A stretch of 64,000 nucleotides of DNA from contig CASFGA010000001.1 in NCBI GenBank assembly GCA_949294185.1, positions 124,001 through 188,000 on the forward strand. The letters are read 5' to 3'. Made by a program: the position numbers and the translations under genes. This stretch comes from an uncultured Bacteroides sp. Lineage in GTDB: Bacteria > Bacteroidota > Bacteroidia > Bacteroidales > Bacteroidaceae. Shown here piece after piece: positions 1-9,068 of this stretch (position 1 is its first letter; every line of letters begins with the position of its first letter). A model generated the notes under the pieces. It was not told the origin of the DNA. It searched no databases and was given only the letters and a program-made list of their open reading frames with translations.

Positions 1-1023
1 ACACATCGCACAGAGCTTATCAGCAGCAACGCCCAATGGTTTGAAGACCACTCTCCGGTGGCTCCCCAATTCAAAAAAGAACGGGTAAAAGGCGTGTCGG
101 CCAAAGTGATTACCGCCGCCATTCTCGCCGGAGACCTGTATCCGAGCACTGCCATCGGAATTAATCTTCCCAATTCCAACTGGATTCGCAGCGTGCACGG
201 CTCCAAATCAGTCACTATCGGCAATCTGACCGATGCTTACAACAAGGCGGCACGTGGGAACGGCTTCCGTGAAGAATTCGTATACAGCAGTACAGAAATG
301 ACTCTGCTCGACAAATATGCAGACATAACCGACAATCTGCACACCGACCTGCACGAATGCCTGGGACATGGTTCAGGCAAACTGTTGTCCGGCGTTGACC
401 CGGATGCACTGAAAGCCTACGGTTCCACTATCGAAGAAGCACGTGCCGACTTGTTTGGTCTCTATTATCTGGCAGACGACAAACTGGTGGAACTCGGGCT
501 GACACCAGACAATGAAGCTTATAAGGCGGAATATTATTCGTATATGATGAATGGACTGATGACTCAACTCGTCCGTATCGAACCGGGATGCAACATTGAA
601 GAAGCGCACATGCGTAACCGTCAGCTCATCGCCCATTGGGTATTGGAACAGGGACACGATGAAAAGGTGGCGGAACTGGTGAAACGCGACGGAAAGACTT
701 ACGTGCGCATCAACGATTATACCAAGCTGCGCGGATTGTTCGGAAGGCTGCTTGCTGAAATCCAACGCATCAAGAGTGAAGGAGATTATGAAAGCGCACG
801 CAGACTGGTGGAAAACTATGCGGTAAAGGTAGACCAAGAGCTTCACACCGAAGTCTTGGCACGCTACCGCGCCCTGCATCTCGCTCCCTACAAAGGATTC
901 GTCAATCCGGTCTATACACCGGAAACGGATGCCGACGGAAACATCACAGATGTAAAGATCAGTTATACTGAAGGCTATGCCGAACAGATGCTTCGCTACA
1001 GCCGCGAATATTCAAATCTATAA
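1..1023 (+). CDS. Dipeptidyl peptidase III-like metallopeptidase (family M49), 5' end outside the window
   Basis: The reading frame is already open at base 1, so the N-terminal part of the protein is missing; 340 codons remain. The zinc-binding signature of M49 peptidases is visible as HECLGH followed by GSGKL, and about 35 residues later the second metal/catalytic motif reads EEARAD (EECRAE in eukaryotic DPP III). M49 enzymes remove dipeptides from the N-terminus of oligopeptides. The usual length is about 650-700 residues, so roughly half is here. The C-terminal half after the zinc motifs is helical and ends normally at a TAA. The next gene starts only 21 bases downstream, so the two may be co-transcribed. 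Family assignment is firm; substrate and cellular location cannot be judged without the N-terminus. Confidence 0.85.
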   Translation, partial: THRTELISSNAQWFEDHSPVAPQFKKERVKGVSAKVITAAILAGDLYPSTAIGINLPNSNWIRSVHGSKSVTIGNLTDAYNKAARGNGFREEFVYSSTEMTLLDKYADITDNLHTDLHECLGHGSGKLLSGVDPDALKAYGSTIEEARADLFGLYYLADDKLVELGLTPDNEAYKAEYYSYMMNGLMTQLVRIEPGCNIEEAHMRNRQLIAHWVLEQGHDEKVAELVKRDGKTYVRINDYTKLRGLFGRLLAEIQRIKSEGDYESARRLVENYAVKVDQELHTEVLARYRALHLAPYKGFVNPVYTPETDADGNITDVKISYTEGYAEQMLRYSREYSNL

Positions 1024-1044
1024 TTATCACACTTGAACAACTTT

Positions 1045-1716
1045 ATGCACGAAACCATCAAGGAAATAAAATCAAAGCTCCGCCTTTATATGAACGGAAT
1101 GATTTCGCAAAGTATGCGGGATAAAGGAATGGATTATAAACTGAACTTCGGCATTGAATATCCCCGCATCAAGGAAATAGCGGCGGAATATGAACCGAAT
1201 CACGAACTGGCCCAGGCACTTTGGAAAGAAAACATCCGCGAATGCAAGATTATGGCAGGACTTCTCCAACCGGCCGACTCGCTTTATCCGGATATCGCTG
1301 AGATATGGATTGAAGATATGCACTATCCGGAACTGGCCGAATATACCGTAATGAATCTGTTCCAACACCTGCCCTATGCTCCGGAAGCGGCGTTCCGGTG
1401 GATGGCAGATGAAAGGGAATATTTCCAGTTGTGCGGTTTTCTGCTGACAGCCCGCCTTCTGATGAAAGGAATGAAGCTTGACGACCAGGCTGAAGCCGAA
1501 TTCATCGACCAAGCCTTTACCGCACTTGAAAGCGACTCGCTGCAGATACGCAGGGCGGCGGCCACAGCCTTGCGCAAATTCGGAGGCCGCTCCAGAAACG
1601 ACTGGAAAAAGATAAGCAAGCAGTTGAGCATTCTGTGCAAGTCAGAGAAACCGGACATAAGCATTTTAGCAAACGAAATTAAAAATGATATAGAATATTG
1701 TCTGCAATCTTTCTAA
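1045..1716 (+). CDS. DNA alkylation repair (AlkD-like, HEAT-repeat) protein
   Basis: A protein of about 223 residues built of successive amphipathic helices, with the features of the AlkD-like DNA alkylation repair family: an N-terminal segment around YPRIKEIA, a middle segment around WIEDMHYPELAEY, and a C-terminal helix with RRAAATALRKFG. AlkD proteins are HEAT-repeat glycosylases for N3/N7-alkylated purines, but many Bacteroidales members are only distant homologues and may bind rather than excise. I chose the ATG at 1045; a TTG at 1033 in the same frame would add four residues. The gene follows the peptidase closely, and the promoter of the next gene overlaps its stop codon. Function is inferred from the family; activity is uncertain. 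Confidence 0.65.
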   Translation: MHETIKEIKSKLRLYMNGMISQSMRDKGMDYKLNFGIEYPRIKEIAAEYEPNHELAQALWKENIRECKIMAGLLQPADSLYPDIAEIWIEDMHYPELAEYTVMNLFQHLPYAPEAAFRWMADEREYFQLCGFLLTARLLMKGMKLDDQAEAEFIDQAFTALESDSLQIRRAAATALRKFGGRSRNDWKKISKQLSILCKSEKPDISILANEIKNDIEYCLQSF

Positions 1717-1740
1717 ATTACGCAAAAAAGGTTATCTTTG
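1710..1740 (+). promoter_or_regulatory. Promoter of the fur-like / purA unit
   Basis: A perfect Bacteroidales -7 box TATCTTTG lies at 1733-1740, with TTTC at 1710-1713 as a near-consensus -33 box (TTTG expected) 19 bases upstream. Transcription would start near 1747, 13 bases before the ATG at 1760. The promoter overlaps the stop codon of the upstream gene. Confidence 0.6.
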
Positions 1741-1759
1741 GACGCTGAATGCGAATGGT

Positions 1760-2245
1760 ATGGAAGAGAACGTAAAAGACAAGGTGCGGCAAATGCTTAC
1801 GGAATATTTGCAGAAGAACGGACATCGGAAGACGCCCGAACGGTATGCCATACTCGATACCATATATTCGATAAAAGGACATTTCGACATCGACATGCTG
1901 TACAGCTATATGGCAGAAAAGGAGAAGTTCCGCGTCAGCCGTGCCACTCTCTACAATACCATTATCCTGTTCATGGATGCCGGACTGATAATCAAGCACC
2001 AGTTTGGCAACACTTCCCAGTATGAACGCTCGTATAAGAACGAGACTCACCATCACATGATTTGCACCGGCTGCGGCAAGGTTTCTGAATTTGAAGACGA
2101 CAATCTGAAGCAGGCCATCGCACAGACCAGGCTGAAGAACTTTCATGCATCCCATTATTCTCTTTATATATACGGACTGTGCAGCAAATGTGCGGGAAGC
2201 AGACGCAAGAAAAACAATCAAGAATATAAATCAAAGAAATCATGA
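1760..2245 (+). CDS. Fur-family metal-dependent transcriptional regulator
   Basis: A 161-residue protein with a winged-helix N-terminal half; the recognition region is around VSRATLYNTI, residues 59-68. The dimerisation/metal domain shows the Fur signature HHHMICTGCGK (His97-99, Cys102, Cys105) and the second structural zinc pair Cys141/Cys144 (CSKC). Fur proteins are dimeric, metal- or peroxide-sensing repressors (Fur, Zur, PerR types); the residues seen do not decide the type. The stop codon overlaps the purA start in an ATGA, so the regulator and purA are translationally coupled. The perfect -7 box just upstream serves both. The C-terminal tail is rich in lysine and probably disordered. 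Confidence 0.9.
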   Translation: MEENVKDKVRQMLTEYLQKNGHRKTPERYAILDTIYSIKGHFDIDMLYSYMAEKEKFRVSRATLYNTIILFMDAGLIIKHQFGNTSQYERSYKNETHHHMICTGCGKVSEFEDDNLKQAIAQTRLKNFHASHYSLYIYGLCSKCAGSRRKKNNQEYKSKKS

Positions 2246-3513
2246 AAGTAGATGTTTTGTTAGGTTTGCAATGGGGCGACGAAGGCAAAGGCAAGGTTGT
2301 CGATGTTCTGACTCCCCGTTATGATGTAGTGGCACGCTTTCAGGGCGGACCGAACGCCGGCCATACCCTTGAGTTCGAAGGTCAGAAATATGTGCTTCGT
2401 TCCATTCCCTCGGGAATATTCCAAGGAGACAAGATAAATATAATCGGTAATGGAGTTGTGCTCGACCCGTCTTTGTTCAAGGCCGAAGCCGAAGCGTTGG
2501 AAGCAAGCGGGCATCCGCTGAAGGAACGCCTGCATATCTCGAAGAAAGCGCATCTGATTCTGCCCACACACCGCATACTGGACGCTGCATACGAAGCGGC
2601 CAAAGGTGATGCCAAAGTAGGGACAACAGGCAAGGGCATCGGTCCGACCTATACAGACAAGGTAAGCCGCAACGGTCTGCGCGTAGGCGATATTCTGCAC
2701 AACTTCGATGAAAAGTATGCCGCAGCCAAGGCGCGCCACGAAAAAATACTGAAAAGCCTGAATTATGAATACGACATCACCGAGCTTGAAAAGCAATGGA
2801 TGGAAGGCATCGACTATCTGCGCGGATTCCATCTGGTAGACAGCGAACATGAAATCAACAATCTGCTGAAAGAAGGCAAGAGCGTATTGTGTGAAGGTGC
2901 ACAGGGAACGATGCTCGATGTAGACTTCGGCTCTTATCCGTTCGTCACTTCTTCCAACACCATCTGTGCCGGAGCCTGCACCGGTTTAGGTCTGGGCCCG
3001 AACAAAATCGGTGAAGTATACGGCATCATGAAAGCTTACTGCACCCGTGTAGGAGCCGGCCCGTTCCCCACCGAGTTGTTCGACGAAACCGGAAAGACCA
3101 TCCGCGATTTAGGCCATGAATACGGAGCGGTGACCGGACGCGAGCGCCGCTGCGGATGGGTGGATTTGGTAGCTTTGCGCTATTCCATCATGGTGAACGG
3201 CGTAACCCAACTGATTTTGATGAAGAGCGATGTTCTCGATGGCTTTGATACCATCAAGGCATGTGTGGCTTACAAAGTGAACGGCGAGGAAATCGACTAT
3301 TTCCCATACGACATATCCGAAGGCGTGGAGCCTGTTTATGTTGAGTTGCCGGGATGGAAGACCGACATGACCAAGATGACCAACGAGGATGAATTTCCGG
3401 AAGAGTTCAACGCCTATCTGTCATTCCTGGAAGAGCAGCTTGAAACTCCGATCAAGATTGTTTCCGTCGGTCCGGACCGCGAGCAGACCATCGAACGCTA
3501 TACAGAAGAATAA
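2242..3513 (+). CDS. purA: Adenylosuccinate synthetase
   Basis: This cytosolic enzyme joins IMP and aspartate using GTP, the first committed step from IMP to AMP. The 423-residue length is normal. The diagnostic phosphate-binding loop WGDEGKGK sits at residues 11-18 and contains the catalytic Asp13. The second signature GIGPTYTDK, the central CEGAQGTMLD, and the C-terminal TGRERRCGW segment that reaches the IMP/GTP site are all intact. The start overlaps the stop of the Fur-family gene by four bases. A GC-rich hairpin 45 bases after the stop probably ends the transcript. Confidence 0.98.
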   Translation: MKVDVLLGLQWGDEGKGKVVDVLTPRYDVVARFQGGPNAGHTLEFEGQKYVLRSIPSGIFQGDKINIIGNGVVLDPSLFKAEAEALEASGHPLKERLHISKKAHLILPTHRILDAAYEAAKGDAKVGTTGKGIGPTYTDKVSRNGLRVGDILHNFDEKYAAAKARHEKILKSLNYEYDITELEKQWMEGIDYLRGFHLVDSEHEINNLLKEGKSVLCEGAQGTMLDVDFGSYPFVTSSNTICAGACTGLGLGPNKIGEVYGIMKAYCTRVGAGPFPTELFDETGKTIRDLGHEYGAVTGRERRCGWVDLVALRYSIMVNGVTQLILMKSDVLDGFDTIKACVAYKVNGEEIDYFPYDISEGVEPVYVELPGWKTDMTKMTNEDEFPEEFNAYLSFLEEQLETPIKIVSVGPDREQTIERYTEE

Positions 3514-3558
3514 GATATCAAGTACAGATAACGCACAGGAAATTCTCAAAAAGCTTCC

Positions 3559-3588
3559 GACGCCCGGTCATGCAAGTGGCCGGGCGTC
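3559..3588 (+). terminator. GC-rich hairpin after purA
   Basis: A perfect 9-bp inverted repeat, GACGCCCGG (3559-3567) and CCGGGCGTC (3580-3588), encloses a 12-base loop. It is followed by A/T-rich sequence rather than a clean T run, so it could be a weak terminator or an mRNA 3'-end stabiliser. The rest of 3589-3748 shows no further feature I can support. Confidence 0.55.
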
Positions 3589-3748
3589 AACATTATATAT
3601 ACTTGCCCGTATCATACACATGATTTCCTCTCAGCATAACTACGGATGACACTAAGCAAAAAAACATTTCATCGTAAAGGAAAAAATTCTTTCTCCCATC
3701 CGCCACACTTCAGGAAAAGAAATAAATCACATTATTTGGAAGCGGCGT

Positions 3749-3779
3749 TTTGATAAGCCATCCTTTTTTCCGACATTTG
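3749..3779 (+). promoter_or_regulatory. Probable promoter of the hybrid two-component regulator
   Basis: TTTG at 3749-3752 and GACATTTG at 3772-3779 (7 of 8 matches to TAnnTTTG) are separated by 19 bases. Transcription would start about 18 bases before the ATG at 3805. No copy of the TGWAAC direct repeat found at the PUL promoters is present here, so the regulator does not appear to control itself through that site. Confidence 0.45.
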
Positions 3780-3804
3780 CATAAATTTATAATCTTTACT
3801 CCAC

Positions 3805-6800
3805 ATGAAGAAGACGGCTGCCCTACTGCTCGGTCTGGTCATGTTCCTGCTCTCAGGCCATGCCCAGATATTCAAATACCTCGGAACCGAAGAGGGTCTC
3901 AGCAGTCGGCGCGTACTTGCCGTCAGACAGACGGGACAAGACTATATCTGGATACTTACCCACAAAGGCATCGACCGCTATGACGGCCGCCAGTTTGTCC
4001 ACTACAAACTGCGCGACAACGAACGAACCGTCAATTTTTATCCCAACCTGAACACATTAGAAACAGACAGCCACAATGCCTTGTGGGAGATAGGAAAAGA
4101 CGGGCTTGCTTTCCGACTTGACCGGACAAAGGATGAATTCCGACTGATGTTTAACCTGCACGACTCTTTCCCGGACATTCCCCAAGCTCCCGTTACCGCC
4201 ACATTCATCGACCGTACGGACAATATCTGGTTTTGCATGGACAGCCAACAGTTTGTATACAGCAGCTCCACCGACCAGAGCTACAGGATATTTCCGTCTC
4301 TTCCCGGAAAAATCATCGGTTTCGCCCAGTCGGAAGACAGCCTGCTATATATCGCCACCGAGCATCGGCTATATACAGCCCGCCTGAAAGAACGCAGGCT
4401 ATGCCAGGTGCAACAGGTATATCTGGAAAACATCAACCTGATAAACTACATTTATTACCATTCCCCCTCCCACCAGCTCATCATCAACACGCTGTTGGAC
4501 AAGCTATACATATATAATCCGCAAAGCAGACAGCTGTACAGCGCCGGCCATGCCCTGAAAGACATCGGCATAAACGCCATCATCCCCGACCGGGAAAATC
4601 CGGACGAACTGCTGATAGCTACAGACGGCGACGGAGTATACCGTCTGAATGTGACCAACCGGCAGCTTACCCCTTTCCTCCAGGAAGACGACCGGCATCC
4701 CAACAAGATGAACGGAAGCATCATCAAGGATATCTGCATGGATCATGCAGGGCGCATCTGGACTGCCATTTATCCGACCGGAATCACCGTCCATAACAGA
4801 CAATATCCAAACTATGAATGGATAAGGCATTCGCCCAATTATGCCAATTCTCTGGCAAACAACGGAATCAACGGAATCATGGAAGATTCGGAAGGAGATA
4901 TCTGGTATGCCACCAACGACGGAATAAGCTGCTACAATACGCGCGAAGGAAAGTGGACAAACTATCTGTCCTCCAAGCCAGACGGAACAAGCAACAATCA
5001 TATCTTCATCTCCCTATGCGAAATCAGGCCGGGGAAAATACTGGCAGGCGGATACATGTCGGGCATCTACGTGATAGACAAAGGCTCAGGCAGCTGTTCG
5101 TTTTATCTGCAACAGGGTGATGCAGAAGAAAAGACTCCAGACAAATACATCCGCAGCATATACAGGGAACCCGACGGAACCATCTGGGCGGGAAGCTTCT
5201 ACAGCCTGAAGGGATACGACACGAAGACAAAGGAAAAAAGCATCTACAGCATCAGCTATCCGATAAACCAGATAACCCGGCGCGACAGTGCCTCCCTATG
5301 GATAGGCACCATTCACGGAGTATATATATTCGACAAAGGTGCAGAAAAGCTGCAGGCCTACAGACCGGACATGGATTTCGGATGCATCAATACCATCTAT
5401 ATCCATCCGGAAAGCGGAGACACCTATCTGGGTACTTACGGCAACGGTCTTTTCCGCATAGACTGCCGGAGCGGAAACATCACCCACTACCGCGCGGAAA
5501 ACAGCGGATTGCAGACAGACAACATCTACAGCATTCTGGCCGACCGGACAGGAAACCTAATCTTAGGCTCTGAATACGGACTATCCATGTTCAATCCCTC
5601 AGACACAACTTTCACCTACTGGTCAAAGACGCAGGGGCTGTTGCCGTCCGACTTCAATCCCAATGCTGCTGTCCGTACCAGCCATCACAAATTGATTTTC
5701 GGAAGCAACGAAGGAGCTGTCATCCTGCCCGACAGCATCTGCTTCCCCGACAGTTTCACCACCCGAATGGTATTCTCCAACCTCAACATCATGTACCGCA
5801 GCGTTTCTCCCGGAGAAAAAGGCTCCCCCCTCACGCTCCCGCTCGACGAAACATCTGTCATAGAGTTGGATTACGATCAGAATACCTTCTCCATGGAAGT
5901 CTCTTCCATCAACTTTGACGCGCCCTTGAACATCCTTTACAGTTGGAAACTCGAAGGATTCTATGATGTATGGACACCGCCTTCGGAAATAGCGCTGATA
6001 CGTTATACCAACCTGTCACCTGGCAACTACATCTTAAAGGTGAGAGCCATATCACGTCCCAACAACCGGATATTAGAGGAACGTTCCATCCAGATTAGGA
6101 TAGGACGGCCGTTCTGGCTTACATTTTGGGCCTTCTTATTTTATGCAGCCATTATCATGGGAGCAACCTATGCATGGTTCCGCTACCAGGTGATAAAGCG
6201 CGAACGGCAGATATCAAAGGAAAAAATCAACTTCTTCACCAATGCCGCCCATGATATCCGCACGCCTCTGACCTTGATAAAGGCTCCGCTAAGTGAAATC
6301 CAAAAGAGTGAACAGCTGTCGGAAGAAGGTATGCACAATATAAACTTGGCCATACAAAACACAGAGACTCTTTCCGAACTGGCTGAAAACATGCTGAACT
6401 TTCAAAAGGAAGAAGTCTACAGTTCACAAGCCATAGTCTCAGACTATGAATTGAACGACTATCTGGAAGGTTACCTCCATTCTTTCAAGGAATATGCACA
6501 TCAGATAGGCATCAGTCTGTCATATCAGAGCCGTTTTGACAGACTGAAGGTATGGATAGACCGGCAAAAGATGGACTCCATCCTGCGCAACCTCTTGTCG
6601 AATGCCTTGAAATATACATCCAAAGGAGGGAGCGTGACCGTAGAAGTATGGCATAACAAAACTCTGTGGTTTCTCTGCATAACCGACACCGGCATAGGAA
6701 TTCCCAAAAACGACCAGAAAAGAATGTTCAGATACCTGTTCAGAGGAAACAATGCCACCAACCAACTGATATCCGGAAGCGGCATCGGCATGCTGCTTAC

Positions 6801-7806
6801 CTACCGGCAGATAAAGAACCATGAAGGAAAAATCTCATTCTCCAGCACAGAGAATGTAGGAACCCGTTTTCTTCTGAGTTTTCCCATCCACAGCAGGAAT
6901 TACCAATACAAGACCGACAGGAAGATGGAAAAAATCGCCGATGCGGTCATGCCGACAGAACAACAGATGCCGGTTTCACAAAACGAGCTCCAGTCCAACA
7001 ATACGCTTCACCCGGACGCGCCGCTTATCCTGACAGTGGAAGACAATGTGGCCCTGCGCTCTTTCATCATGCAAAGCCTGTCTCCCATATACCGGGTAGC
7101 AGGAGCTGAAAACGGGCAGAAAGCACTCGAACTGGTCAAAGAAGAACAGCCTGACCTGATTCTCTCGGACATAATGATGCCGATTATGGACGGAAAAGAA
7201 CTCTGCAAGAGAATAAAGGAAAATATGGAGACCAGCCATATCCCTGTCATCCTATTGACAGCCTTAGGTGACAAGGAGCAGATTCTGGAGGGACTGGGAA
7301 CAAAGGCAGACCAGTATATTGTCAAGCCTTTTGACCTGAACGTGCTGAAAGCCAATATCAGCACGGTGCTGGAAAACCGCAATCTGATTCGCCAGCGATA
7401 CCGACAGGCGATAGACACCCTGTCTGACCTCCCGACAGACGGCACATCAGGATTCCCGTCGAGCCTGGACGAGGAGTTCATGCAGCGAGTTACTGTCCTG
7501 ACCAAAGAAAGATTAGGAAAAGAGCTCACGGTAGACACTCTCTGCGCAGCCGTCAACATGAGCCGCACAAGTTTCTACAACAAGATAAAGGCACTTACAG
7601 GCATTTCACCCAATGACTTCATCCGCAACATACGGATGAAGGAAGCGGCCGACCTGCTTAAGAGCCGTCGGTATACCGTCGCCGAAGTGGCAGACCGCAT
7701 CGGTTTTGCCGATCCGAAATACTTTACCGACGCATTCAAGAAATTCTATGGCGTACCGCCCAGCGTCTATATAAAGCAACAACAAAAAAATCATACGGAC
7801 TCATGA
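3805..7806 (+). CDS. Hybrid two-component system regulator (sensor kinase-receiver-AraC in one protein)
   Basis: A 1333-residue membrane-spanning sensor/regulator of the class that senses oligosaccharides in the periplasm and activates PULs in Bacteroides. In order: a signal peptide (about residues 1-21, ending SGHAQ); a periplasmic sensor of repeated two-component propeller blades (many W-x-GT/GL motifs) to about residue 690; a Y_Y_Y-type beta domain; one transmembrane segment (about 770-792); a histidine kinase with the phospho-acceptor His near residue 816 (AAHDIRTP) and an ATPase domain with DTGIGIP and GSGIGM; a receiver domain with the phospho-acceptor Asp near 1122 (LSDIMMPIMDG); and a C-terminal AraC-type DNA-binding domain (about 1225-1330). 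It is complete. The stop overlaps the next start by four bases. It is the only PUL-type regulator in the window, and the PUL begins about 7.7 kb downstream, so it is the best candidate to bind the repeats described at 32011, 32173, 39957 and 45308. Confidence 0.95.
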   Translation: MKKTAALLLGLVMFLLSGHAQIFKYLGTEEGLSSRRVLAVRQTGQDYIWILTHKGIDRYDGRQFVHYKLRDNERTVNFYPNLNTLETDSHNALWEIGKDGLAFRLDRTKDEFRLMFNLHDSFPDIPQAPVTATFIDRTDNIWFCMDSQQFVYSSSTDQSYRIFPSLPGKIIGFAQSEDSLLYIATEHRLYTARLKERRLCQVQQVYLENINLINYIYYHSPSHQLIINTLLDKLYIYNPQSRQLYSAGHALKDIGINAIIPDRENPDELLIATDGDGVYRLNVTNRQLTPFLQEDDRHPNKMNGSIIKDICMDHAGRIWTAIYPTGITVHNRQYPNYEWIRHSPNYANSLANNGINGIMEDSEGDIWYATNDGISCYNTREGKWTNYLSSKPDGTSNNHIFISLCEIRPGKILAGGYMSGIYVIDKGSGSCSFYLQQGDAEEKTPDKYIRSIYREPDGTIWAGSFYSLKGYDTKTKEKSIYSISYPINQITRRDSASLWIGTIHGVYIFDKGAEKLQAYRPDMDFGCINTIYIHPESGDTYLGTYGNGLFRIDCRSGNITHYRAENSGLQTDNIYSILADRTGNLILGSEYGLSMFNPSDTTFTYWSKTQGLLPSDFNPNAAVRTSHHKLIFGSNEGAVILPDSICFPDSFTTRMVFSNLNIMYRSVSPGEKGSPLTLPLDETSVIELDYDQNTFSMEVSSINFDAPLNILYSWKLEGFYDVWTPPSEIALIRYTNLSPGNYILKVRAISRPNNRILEERSIQIRIGRPFWLTFWAFLFYAAIIMGATYAWFRYQVIKRERQISKEKINFFTNAAHDIRTPLTLIKAPLSEIQKSEQLSEEGMHNINLAIQNTETLSELAENMLNFQKEEVYSSQAIVSDYELNDYLEGYLHSFKEYAHQIGISLSYQSRFDRLKVWIDRQKMDSILRNLLSNALKYTSKGGSVTVEVWHNKTLWFLCITDTGIGIPKNDQKRMFRYLFRGNNATNQLISGSGIGMLLTYRQIKNHEGKISFSSTENVGTRFLLSFPIHSRNYQYKTDRKMEKIADAVMPTEQQMPVSQNELQSNNTLHPDAPLILTVEDNVALRSFIMQSLSPIYRVAGAENGQKALELVKEEQPDLILSDIMMPIMDGKELCKRIKENMETSHIPVILLTALGDKEQILEGLGTKADQYIVKPFDLNVLKANISTVLENRNLIRQRYRQAIDTLSDLPTDGTSGFPSSLDEEFMQRVTVLTKERLGKELTVDTLCAAVNMSRTSFYNKIKALTGISPNDFIRNIRMKEAADLLKSRRYTVAEVADRIGFADPKYFTDAFKKFYGVPPSVYIKQQQKNHTDS

Positions 7807-8369
7807 ACTTTTACATCAAGTCATTTCTCATATTCAGCCGCATCGGACTGTTTACTATCGGTGGAGGATATGCCATGGTCCCCCTGATAGAAGCTGACCT
7901 TGTAGACAAGCGGAAGTGGATTTCACGGGAAGATTTTCTCGATCTGATGGCACTGTCGCAGACTGTGCCCGGCATCTTCGCCGTAAACATAGCCATCTTC
8001 ATCGGATACAAGCTAAGGGGATTCTGGGGAGCATTCTGGATGGCGCTGGGAACAGTCCTTCCATCTTTTGCCATCATGCTGCTCATCGCCCTGTTTTTCC
8101 GGCAGCTACAGCATTTAGACACCGTGGAACGCATCTTTAAAGGCATACGTCCGGCTGTCGTCGCACTGATAGCAGCCCCGACCTTCAAGATGGCAAAGTC
8201 GGCGCGCATCAGCCGTTATAATGTCTGGATTCCCGTCATCTCTGCACTGCTCATCTGGCTTTTGGGATTTTCACCCATCTATGTCATCATTCTCAGCGGA
8301 TTGGGAGGCTATCTCTACGGACGCTATGAAAAAAGAATACATTCAAAAAAAGAGGAGAATAACCCATGA
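7803..8369 (+). CDS. Chromate transporter (CHR family), first half-size subunit
   Basis: A 188-residue inner-membrane protein with several hydrophobic segments and the CHR family landmarks: RIGLFTIGGGYAMVP near the N-terminus and ALSQTVPGIFAVNIA in the middle. CHR proteins are often split into two half-size genes encoding antiparallel partners that function together; they export chromate by exchange with sulfate, or have an unknown anion as natural substrate. The ATG overlaps the stop of the regulator (ATGA), and its own stop overlaps the next start in the same way, so all three genes are translationally coupled. The C-terminus is lysine-rich and cytoplasmic. Confidence 0.9.
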   Translation: MNFYIKSFLIFSRIGLFTIGGGYAMVPLIEADLVDKRKWISREDFLDLMALSQTVPGIFAVNIAIFIGYKLRGFWGAFWMALGTVLPSFAIMLLIALFFRQLQHLDTVERIFKGIRPAVVALIAAPTFKMAKSARISRYNVWIPVISALLIWLLGFSPIYVIILSGLGGYLYGRYEKRIHSKKEENNP

Positions 8370-8932
8370 TACTGTTTCTGCAACTATTCTATACATTTTT
8401 CAAGATAGGGCTGTTTGGCTTCGGAGGCGGATATGCCATGATTTCCATGATACAGGGCGAAGTGGTTACCCGCTACGGATGGCTCAGCTCGTCTGAGTTT
8501 ACCGACATTGTCGCCTTGAGCCAAATGACTCCGGGCCCTATCGGAATCAACTCTGCAACCTATGTAGGCTATACGGCCATCGTAAACGCAGGCTACTCGC
8601 ATGCTTTAGGAATTTTGGGATCGGCCATCTCCACCACCTCTGTGGTACTTCCATCCTTCATTCTGATGATATTGATCAGCCGCTTTTTCCTTAAATACCA
8701 AAAGCATCCGGCCGTGGAAGCCGTTTTCCAGGGCCTGCGTCCGGGCGTAGTCGGACTGCTGGCAGCCGCAGCGCTGGTACTGATGAACAGCGAAAACTTC
8801 GGCACCGATACCTTTCAGATGATTATCAGCATCATTCTGTTTCTCGGTGTATTCATTGCGTCTTACCGGTATAAAGTCAACCCCATTCTGCTGATTGTAA
8901 TCTGCGGCATACTGGGCTACCTTTTATATTGA
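8366..8932 (+). CDS. Chromate transporter (CHR family), second half-size subunit
   Basis: This is the partner of the preceding half-size CHR protein. It is also 188 residues, with the matching landmarks KIGLFGFGGGYAMIS and ALSQMTPGPIGINSA. The conserved PGP and FGGGYA motifs are intact. Two unequal halves in tandem with a four-base overlap are the normal arrangement of short-chain CHR pairs. Substrate is not shown by the sequence; chromate resistance is only the name-giving activity of the family. The gene ends 136 bases before the end of a convergent gene, with a hairpin between them. Confidence 0.9.
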   Translation: MILFLQLFYTFFKIGLFGFGGGYAMISMIQGEVVTRYGWLSSSEFTDIVALSQMTPGPIGINSATYVGYTAIVNAGYSHALGILGSAISTTSVVLPSFILMILISRFFLKYQKHPAVEAVFQGLRPGVVGLLAAAALVLMNSENFGTDTFQMIISIILFLGVFIASYRYKVNPILLIVICGILGYLLY

Positions 8933-9019
8933 CAAAGGCATAAAAAATTATGGAAAGCACCATCCCGCCGTTTCCCTTATCCAAACGACACGGCCGGACG
9001 GAGCTTTCCACAAAATCTT

Positions 9020-9052
9020 GGCGGACAAGGTATGCTGGCCACCCTGTCCGCC
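9020..9052. terminator. Hairpin between convergent genes
   Basis: GGCGGACAAGGT (9020-9031) and ACCCTGTCCGCC (9041-9052) form a 12-bp stem with one mismatch and a 9-base loop. On the minus strand it is followed by AAGATTTTG and on the plus strand by GGATGCTTTTC, so it can serve the chromate transporter transcript and the convergent thioesterase transcript. Confidence 0.55.
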
Positions 9053-9068
9053 GGATGCTTTTCATCTA

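Noticed and set aside
1072..1664. Long open frames on the minus strand opposite the AlkD-like gene and other genes
   Set aside because: They lack recognisable domains and starts with promoters, and follow from the codon pattern of the real gene on the other strand.
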